Shown here: positions 32,946 through 39,335 of the stretch, piece by piece
How positions within the stretch are numbered: position 1 is the first letter of the stretch
Layout of the letters: every line of letters starts with the position of its first letter
DNA from: Bacteroidales bacterium
GTDB taxonomy: Bacteria > Bacteroidota > Bacteroidia > Bacteroidales > JAIPAP01
NCBI GenBank assembly: GCA_021740045.1
Contig: JAIPAP010000030.1
Span: 1 to 39,335, forward strand
Length of the DNA stretch: 39,335 nucleotides
Reading direction: 5' to 3'
Translations under genes and position numbers: made by a program
Notes under the pieces: model-generated
The model's input: the letters and a program-made list of their open reading frames with translations, nothing else
Database searches by the model: none
What the model was told of the DNA's origin: nothing

Positions 32946-35900
32946 CTATTGCACCACTAGCTTTGCTCTAATGCGTGAGCCGCCATTTTCAATTTCCAGG
33001 ATATAAGTACCGGGATTGAAAAGGGAAACATCCAATTCATACCTCTGTGTATTAAGCCCATCTTCGAAGATAAGGGCCTTGCCGCTGGCATGATATAGTT
33101 TTACGCTATTCATGGATTTCGATGAACTGATGTAAACCTTATCACTTGCAGGATTTGGGAAGATGTTGACCTGGTGATCCTTTTCTTCCTGTCCCGTTAT
33201 GCTCATACTAACCTTCGCAATGCTGTATATGCCGTCTCCTTCAGGGTAAGTATTGCCGGTGTAAGCATTATGTATGGTTTTTAAACGGTGGTTTAGCTCA
33301 ATAAGCTTTCCGTTGCGCTCCATAGCAAGCTTGATGGGGTGGCCAGGTTGATAACCCTTTCCATCAATCAGGGTGCTGAAAGCCGGTAACTCGTTGGTTT
33401 CCCAGTTGCCTGATGTGATCTCAACAGAGCCAACCACTTTGTCTCCCTCTAAGGCCAGGATTCTATCACCGGCTTCAATACCCTTGCCCGGGTCAATGTA
33501 AATGGAATACACCGGATCGGCCGGGTTGCCGATGGAGTTAGCTGATGGCAGAGATTTGCCGGGTTGGTAACCTTTAGTGTTTCCGGGATAGACCAGTTCT
33601 CCGCTACCGATCATGCGCACCAGGTAGCCTTCACCCGGCAGGGCATCGCCAATATTGTTGATCCAGTTGGGTCCCACTTTTTGAATGGAGTTCCCGTTGT
33701 CATTGCGGATCAGTTCCAGGCTGTCGCCGATAATGGTTTCAAAGGCATTCATGGCATTCATGCCGGTTTTCGGAAGATAACCGGCAAAGCTGTAACCATA
33801 CTCCAGGTTGATAGGCGTTGTGGGAGCTATCACTTCACCCTCCATAATCAGCGTATCCGGGGCATCCATATGGAAAAGGTACCCTTGGGTGGACACCCAG
33901 TCACCGATGTTGTTCACCCAATTGGGCCCGATCTTTTGCAAGGTGTTGCCGCTTTGCGATCTTACCATATCCAGGTTATCCAGCACATCCGGCAGCAGGT
34001 CCATAAGGTCGGGATTGAAAGGAACAATGTAGGAGGAAACAAAGCTGTAGTTGTCTTCCAGTGGAATGGTTTGGTTGCCATAGGGAATTTCGCATAGGAC
34101 ATTGGAAGGCTCGGATTCTTCCCCGCTCTCAAATATCTGGGTAACATAATAACAATACTCCTCGCCGCCTTCCAGGTTTTCATCGGTGTAGGAAATGGCT
34201 TCTATTCCTTCAGCAATTTGGGTCCCGTCGGCATAAAAAACATTGTACGTGGGGTCATACTGGCTTGCGCTGAATTCCAGTTCAATGATGCTATACGGCC
34301 CGTCTGACGGCGGGAAAACCGGTTCCACCCAGGCATCGCCATTGGGATCGAGGAAGTTGAGATTGAATTGGCTTACTTCCATCATTTCACTTTCATCCCA
34401 GCCTTTGAATGAAGCTGCATTGCCCGGTGTGTAGCCGTCGCCGGTGGTGAGTTCACTAAAAGCGGGCATGTCGTTTTCGTATTGATTTTCCGGTGTGCAC
34501 ACCTGGGTTAATGTAAAGGCGCCCACCATTAAGTCACCATCGAAAACAGCCACCTCATCACCGGCCACCATATCAGCATCATCGATGCTTGCATGGGCCA
34601 GGAAAATAGTCCATATGGGGCCACCGGTACCACCCACAAAATCAAAATGATTGATGCGTGAATTTTCCAGGTAAGGTTCCCAAACCAAGGTCAAGGCCTG
34701 TACTTCACGTTCGATGTGCGTAAGTTCAGGGGCAACAATTTCTGTGGGCGTGGCACATTCAATGTTGGAGGAGTCGGATAGCGTGCCATTCTCCATCATT
34801 TGCCTGATGTAATAGCAGTATTCCTGGCCTCCTTCCAGGCCGGTATCGGTATACATGGTTCCTTGTAAATTTTCAGCCACCAGGGTTCCATCTGCATAAT
34901 ACACGTTGAAAGTAGGTTCATAAGGGTCACCACCAAACGAAAGACCTACCAAGCTATACTGCCCATCACCTTCCGGAAAAACAGGCTGTGTCCAGGCGTC
35001 GCCATATGGATCAGCATAATTGACTCCAATGCTGTTGTATATACTCCCTGTTTCTTCCTGGTAAGCTTTAAATATTACCGGATTGCCGGGTGTGTAACCA
35101 TCTCCATTTATCAAGGTGCTCCAGGCAAGAAGATCATTTTCAAATTGATTTTCGGGGGTGCATATTTGATCCAGTGTGAAGCCGCCTACCAAAAGGTTGC
35201 CATCAAACACACCAACTTCATCACCCGGTATCATATCCTCTTCATTGATAAGGGCTTCGTAGATGTAAATTGTCCATACCGGATCGCCGCCCTGTCCATA
35301 TACTTCCCAATAACCTACTCGTTTACCGCCAATGGGTTGCCAGGTTAACGCAACTGAACCGGGACCGGGTGTTGCCGATAAAAGCGTTGGAGCAGGATTA
35401 ATCGGCTCAAGTGCAAAATCCAAAACAGTAGTTTCACCCGGTAATATCTCCACACCCGTTTGGGTTTGTATCTCATACGAATAACTGCCTACCGCAGTTA
35501 CAGCGTAGGTTCCGATGGGAACATCCTCTATCATATAACTACCATCCTCCCCGGTAATGGCAGTCATTTGCAGACTATCGATCGTAACCTGCACGCCTTC
35601 GAGTGGTTCATTGGTTATGGCATCGGTAACTGTGCCCATCAATGTTCCAAAAGGTGGAGGAAGAACGGCACACTCAATATTGGACGAATCGGATTCGGTG
35701 CCGTTTTCCAATAGTTGGGTAATATAATAGCAGTGCTCTCCATACGGATATTCAATACTATCGGTATAAGTGGTTCCATACACATTTTCGGCTATCAGGC
35801 CTTCATCCATCTTATAAATATTGAAAGACGGTTCGTAAGAAAGATCAGTAAAGTCAAGCTCCACTATACTGTATGTGCCGTCGCCCTCCGGGAAATAAGG

Positions 35901-38900
35901 TTCGGTCCAGGCATCTCCGTATGGATCGAGATAGGTCACATTCACACCTTCATAAACCGTATATTCGCTGTCATCAAAGCCCTTAAAGATCACCTCATGG
36001 CCGGGTGTGTAGCCGGGACCGGTGGTCAGTTCAGTCCAGGCGACCAGGTCATTTTCCATTTGGTTTTCATGGGTGCAAACCTGATCAAGGCAAAAATATC
36101 CCACCAGCACATCATCATCAAAACAACCCAGTTCATCGCCTATCACCATATCTTCTTCATTAATGGTTGCACCGGCAATAAAAATCGTGTAGGATGGTGG
36201 TGCCCCGTTGGGATGCACATACCAGTAGCCTGTGCGGCCTCCTCCAATGGGTTCCCAGCTAAGGTTAAACACACCCACCCCGGGTTCTATTGGAAAAAGC
36301 GTAGGCGCCATGTATTCCGGCTCAAGGGTGAAATTAACTGTGATCGTGTCTCCTGCCTCTACCTCGACTTCGGGTACTAAGCCGGGATCATAACCGTCAG
36401 CTTCACACCAAAAATCCCAAATACCGGGGGGAGCAAAATCTATAATATATTCACCGTTTTCATCCGTTGATACAGCAAATGCTGCTCCGACGATACCCAC
36501 AAGCGCACCGGCAATAGGCTCGGAAGTGACGGAATCGGTAACTGTGCCGACAATTATTCCTGGTTGCTGGGGCAGGGGTGTAGCACATGCAACACCTGAG
36601 GGATTGGATATCATCCCGTTCCCGAGATTTTGCTTTACATAATAGCAGTATTCGGTTCCTGGTGTCAACTGAGTATCGGTATAGGTACTGCCTTCAACAG
36701 CTTCTTCCACCAGTGTTCCGTCTTCATAATAAATATTGAAGCTGGGAATATAATCCGCTATGTACTCCATAGTTACCAGGCTGTATTCGCCGTCATCTTC
36801 GGGGAAGATGGGTTCGGTCCAGGCATCACCATAGGGATCGAGGAAGTTGATCTCATATTCGGCCACTTCAATGCCGTTGCTTTGATCCCAGGCTTTAAAC
36901 GTTGCCTGATTGCCGGGTGTATAACCCGGTTCTCCGGGTCCTATCATATCTACAGCCAAAAGTGTATTTTCAAACTGATTTTCGGGTGTGCAGACCTGTG
37001 TCAGATCAAAGGCTCCCACAAGCAGATCGCCGTCGAACACCCCAAGTTCATCGCCTTCAACCATATCCTCCCCATTAATCGATGCATGGGCAATAAATAT
37101 CGACCAGGATTCATAACCTCCATTACCATATTCAAATTCCCAATGATCCAAATCACCGGCACCAATGGCTTGCCAGGTCAGTGTGATTTCCTCTGTGCCG
37201 GGAACGGCTTCAAGTAAGGAAGGAGACTTTACGGCTAAAGCAAAATCGACAACAGTGGTATCGCCCACATTGATGCCCATGTCTTGCGTTGATGATACAA
37301 ATCCATGATAGGAGGCTTCGATTTGATAAATGCCGGTTTCGAGGCTGTCGATCATATAGTGCCCGCTGGAATCGGTGGTGGTGATAAAATCTTCCTCCAG
37401 TATTTCCACGGTTGCCCCTTCAACCGGCCCGGAAGTTTCTTCATTGGTAACAGTGCCTTCAACAACGCCATACGTCGGCGGTAATACCGTGGCACACTCG
37501 ATATTGGAAGAACCGGATTCCATGCCGTTTTCAAGGATTTGGGTTACATAGTAACAATACGCTGTTCCCGGATCAAGGCCAGTGTCGGTGTAGCTTGTCC
37601 CTTCAACCGGGCCTTCTATCAAGGTTCCGTCTTCATAATATACATTAAAGGTCGGGGTATAATCTTTTGTAAATTCAAGGGAGACCAGGCTGTATTGACC
37701 GTCGCCCTCAGGGAATAAAGCTTCCGTCCAGGCATCACCATAGGGATCGCTAAAGGAAATTTCAAATTCATCGGCTTCAATCCCCAGGCTTTTATCATAA
37801 GCCCTGAAAAAAACCGGATTTCCGGGCGTATATCCTCCTATGCCCTGGGGAGGATCCAAGGCCCCATAAGCCATTAATTCGTTGTCGAAGGCATTTTCCG
37901 GGGTGCACACCTGGGTTAGTGTGAGGGTTCCCACTAATAGATCTTCGTCGAATATCCCGATTTGATCCCCGGCAACCATGTCGGCACCATTCATTGTAGC
38001 TTCTTCAAAATAGATAGTCCAATAGTTATAATTGCCGCCATATTCGAATTGATAATAGTTTTCGATGCCTGCATTTACCGGCTGCCAGTTCAGGGTTACC
38101 TGCTCCGGGCCTGGAATGGCTTCCAGCAATTCAGGGGATTTGGGTTCCATGAATGCATCCATAATCGTTGTTTGTCCGGCAATAATTTCTATAGAAGAGG
38201 GTGGGGGAGAAATGAAAAAAGGATGAGATAAACTCACCGAATAAATTCCCGGGGGGATGCTATCGATCTCAAAGCTACCAGCAGCGTCGGTAGTGTCGGT
38301 CAGGTTTGCATATCCAATATCCACGATGACCCCTTCGATGGGTTCATTGTTTTCGATGTTCTTTACGGTTCCGGCTAAGGTTCCGGTAGGATTGCCGGAG
38401 GTGAATGCCAGGCTCACTATGCTATATTGACCATCGCCAGGTGGAAAGAAGGGATCATCCCAGGCATCGCCGTATGGATTGTAGTAGGTTGCTTGAAATT
38501 CGACATACTCCGTGGCTTCACTGTCGTCCCAAGCCCTGAAGCTTACCGGGTTACCCTCGGAGTAACCGGGTTCTCCGTTGCATTTTACCGTCAATGCCCA
38601 GAGGTCGTTTTCAAATTGATTCTCGGGGGTGCAAACCTGGGTTAGATCAAATTCTCCCACCAATACATCACCGTCAAAAACACCAATCTCATCATCGGCT
38701 ACCAAGTCGTTACCGTTAATAGTTGCCCCGGAAATGAATATACCCCACATGGTGCAGGCACAATTGCAATAACCTTCATAAAAATGGTCATTGCGATTGC
38801 CTTGCGTGGGTTCCCAATACAGCTTAAGGTTTTCCTTGTTGAAGCCTGCTTCTTGTATCGGGTCTCCATTCGGGGATAACAATTCAGGAAGTTCCTGTTT

Positions 38901-38999
38901 TTGTGATTTTTGTTGATGGTTGGTTTCTGTGTTGACCTGTCCAAAAAGCATGGAGGTTCCCCACATGACCAGTGCGAAAAGTAATGCTGTTGTTCTCAT
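32946..38999 (-). CDS. giant modular T9SS surface protein
   Basis: A 2017-residue protein with a signal peptide (MRTTALLFALVMWGTSMLFG). Residues 84-1577 hold six copies of a module of about 115 residues (about 84-200, 327-443, 632-746, 936-1051, 1242-1355, 1462-1577). The motifs are INGEDMVxGDExGVFDGD, LxQVCTPENQFEN, GYTPGN and DPYGDAWTEPxFPEGDGQYS. A decayed seventh lies at 1829-1933. In copies 2-6 the module sits between the first half (VTLNWQP) and the second half (FNVYYEDGTL...TYTDTGL...YCYYVTQ...SNIECA) of a fibronectin-III-like domain. Carboxypeptidase-regulatory-like domains lie at about 207-285, 510-590, 813-893 and 1117-1198. Two NIGDW-type repeats (1645-1712, 1732-1798) precede the sorting domain (VNIFPNPASDKVYI to the end). 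Likely a large cell-surface adhesin or binding protein. Confidence 0.88.
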   Translation of the reverse strand: MRTTALLFALVMWGTSMLFGQVNTETNHQQKSQKQELPELLSPNGDPIQEAGFNKENLKLYWEPTQGNRNDHFYEGYCNCACTMWGIFISGATINGNDLVADDEIGVFDGDVLVGEFDLTQVCTPENQFENDLWALTVKCNGEPGYSEGNPVSFRAWDDSEATEYVEFQATYYNPYGDAWDDPFFPPGDGQYSIVSLAFTSGNPTGTLAGTVKNIENNEPIEGVIVDIGYANLTDTTDAAGSFEIDSIPPGIYSVSLSHPFFISPPPSSIEIIAGQTTIMDAFMEPKSPELLEAIPGPEQVTLNWQPVNAGIENYYQFEYGGNYNYWTIYFEEATMNGADMVAGDQIGIFDEDLLVGTLTLTQVCTPENAFDNELMAYGALDPPQGIGGYTPGNPVFFRAYDKSLGIEADEFEISFSDPYGDAWTEALFPEGDGQYSLVSLEFTKDYTPTFNVYYEDGTLIEGPVEGTSYTDTGLDPGTAYCYYVTQILENGMESGSSNIECATVLPPTYGVVEGTVTNEETSGPVEGATVEILEEDFITTTDSSGHYMIDSLETGIYQIEASYHGFVSSTQDMGINVGDTTVVDFALAVKSPSLLEAVPGTEEITLTWQAIGAGDLDHWEFEYGNGGYESWSIFIAHASINGEDMVEGDELGVFDGDLLVGAFDLTQVCTPENQFENTLLAVDMIGPGEPGYTPGNQATFKAWDQSNGIEVAEYEINFLDPYGDAWTEPIFPEDDGEYSLVTMEYIADYIPSFNIYYEDGTLVEEAVEGSTYTDTQLTPGTEYCYYVKQNLGNGMISNPSGVACATPLPQQPGIIVGTVTDSVTSEPIAGALVGIVGAAFAVSTDENGEYIIDFAPPGIWDFWCEADGYDPGLVPEVEVEAGDTITVNFTLEPEYMAPTLFPIEPGVGVFNLSWEPIGGGRTGYWYVHPNGAPPSYTIFIAGATINEEDMVIGDELGCFDDDVLVGYFCLDQVCTHENQMENDLVAWTELTTGPGYTPGHEVIFKGFDDSEYTVYEGVNVTYLDPYGDAWTEPYFPEGDGTYSIVELDFTDLSYEPSFNIYKMDEGLIAENVYGTTYTDSIEYPYGEHCYYITQLLENGTESDSSNIECAVLPPPFGTLMGTVTDAITNEPLEGVQVTIDSLQMTAITGEDGSYMIEDVPIGTYAVTAVGSYSYEIQTQTGVEILPGETTVLDFALEPINPAPTLLSATPGPGSVALTWQPIGGKRVGYWEVYGQGGDPVWTIYIYEALINEEDMIPGDEVGVFDGNLLVGGFTLDQICTPENQFENDLLAWSTLINGDGYTPGNPVIFKAYQEETGSIYNSIGVNYADPYGDAWTQPVFPEGDGQYSLVGLSFGGDPYEPTFNVYYADGTLVAENLQGTMYTDTGLEGGQEYCYYIRQMMENGTLSDSSNIECATPTEIVAPELTHIEREVQALTLVWEPYLENSRINHFDFVGGTGGPIWTIFLAHASIDDADMVAGDEVAVFDGDLMVGAFTLTQVCTPENQYENDMPAFSELTTGDGYTPGNAASFKGWDESEMMEVSQFNLNFLDPNGDAWVEPVFPPSDGPYSIIELEFSASQYDPTYNVFYADGTQIAEGIEAISYTDENLEGGEEYCYYVTQIFESGEESEPSNVLCEIPYGNQTIPLEDNYSFVSSYIVPFNPDLMDLLPDVLDNLDMVRSQSGNTLQKIGPNWVNNIGDWVSTQGYLFHMDAPDTLIMEGEVIAPTTPINLEYGYSFAGYLPKTGMNAMNAFETIIGDSLELIRNDNGNSIQKVGPNWINNIGDALPGEGYLVRMIGSGELVYPGNTKGYQPGKSLPSANSIGNPADPVYSIYIDPGKGIEAGDRILALEGDKVVGSVEITSGNWETNELPAFSTLIDGKGYQPGHPIKLAMERNGKLIELNHRLKTIHNAYTGNTYPEGDGIYSIAKVSMSITGQEEKDHQVNIFPNPASDKVYISSSKSMNSVKLYHASGKALIFEDGLNTQRYELDVSLFNPGTYILEIENGGSRIRAKLVVQ
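34269..38750 (-). repeat. 915-base intragenic super-repeat
   Basis: Equivalent points in module copies 2, 3, 4 and 5 are spaced 305, 304 and 306 residues apart (about 915 bases), with a shorter 220-residue step to copy 6, which lacks the carboxypeptidase-like domain. DNA words such as ttttcgggggtgca and caggcatcaccatagggatc recur in diverged form at each copy. Confidence 0.8.
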
Positions 39000-39335
39000 G
39001 GCAAATGGTTTTAATATTGAATTTGGCTACTTTAATTCGCTAATACAAGCCCTAAAGGTAATAATAATTAATGAAAATATGGAATTTAAGGCGATATTTT
39101 TTTGTTAAATCCATTAGATTCCAGTGGGGATGGGATTTTTATGAGTTTTTAATTTGTTTTAGTGCATTGGATTATCACCGTAGGCAGGTTGGATATTTTA
39201 AATCACTGTTGTCCGGGAAAAATGCATTTAGCAAGGAGATTCCTCGCTTCATGCCGATTATCATCGGCATAAAGCTCGGAATGACAAGTTGTTATGGTTC
39301 TGGGAAGGGGGGCTGGGGGAGTGCGGCGCTCAGCG
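39000..39335. other. upstream region of giant T9SS gene
   Basis: No gene is visible in these 336 bases. On the minus strand TACCTTTAG (39052-39060) resembles the -7 promoter element with one mismatch and could drive the 2017-residue gene. The right part holds a repeat with an inserted palindrome, listed separately. The last bases are GC-rich and may enter another feature beyond the window. Confidence 0.45.
39241..39286. repeat. intergenic repeat split by a palindrome
   Basis: The flanks ttcctcgcttc (ending 39250) and gctcggaatgac (from 39274) together form a word frequent in bacterial intergenic DNA. They are separated by 23 bases containing the palindrome atgccgat-tatc-atcggcat (39251-39270). 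Confidence 0.55.

Noticed and set aside
35715-36380. 221-codon plus-strand frame inside the giant T9SS gene
   Set aside because: Antisense shadow of a repetitive coding region; the minus-strand frame has clear domains and a signal peptide.
36630-37217. 195-codon plus-strand frame inside the giant T9SS gene
   Set aside because: Same reason; similar shadow frames appear opposite several repeat copies, as expected from the repeated DNA.

Overview
The window looks like a chromosomal segment of a Bacteroidetes bacterium, probably an environmental member of Bacteroidales/Marinilabiliales; the genus cannot be fixed from the sequence. The evidence is six secreted proteins with type IX secretion (T9SS) C-terminal sorting domains, TonB-dependent receptors, promoter-like TTTG-N20-TAnnTTTG and TAnnTTTG elements, mostly SD-less starts, and small palindromic intergenic repeats. 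I see no rRNA, tRNA, CRISPR array, integrase or complete insertion sequence.

Layout. 1-4901: a gene remnant at the left edge, then four consecutive plus-strand T9SS cargo genes. 4902-5401: a gene-free stretch of nested inverted repeats. 5402-11983 (minus): an apparent operon of a 21-codon leader ORF, a small membrane protein, a TonB-dependent receptor, an AmpG/RhtX-like MFS permease, HemN and HemG. It reads as an uptake unit joined to the last steps of protoporphyrin synthesis. 11984-12557: REP-like repeats. 12558-17449 (plus): a small acidic protein, nicotinamidase PncA, a triple-rhodanese sulfurtransferase and a BtuB-like TonB receptor. 17450-18112: palindromic repeats and a good Bacteroidetes promoter for another T9SS cargo gene (18113-19036). 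19137-23441 (minus): the arginine operon argB-argD-argC-argJ. 23583-24107: a lipoprotein. 24210-24854 (minus): a SatD-family protein with two palindromes upstream of its start. 25077-28351 (plus): FMN reductase, GH15 glucosidase and glucose 1-dehydrogenase, which may take an alpha-glucoside or trehalose to glucose and gluconolactone. 28464-30165: a two-gene ABC-2 transporter ending in an intrinsic terminator. 30224-38999 (minus): two repetitive T9SS surface proteins of about 756 and 2017 residues.

The most interesting points are three. (1) In the 2017-residue protein an approximately 115-residue module with the motif QVCTPENQ appears to be inserted inside fibronectin-III-like domains and is repeated seven times, giving a 305-residue super-repeat. 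(2) The receptor/permease/HemN/HemG operon suggests acquisition of a porphyrin, or of iron, coupled to heme synthesis. (3) Short palindromes interrupt one arm of larger inverted repeats at several intergenic sites, which looks like a mini-insertion process.
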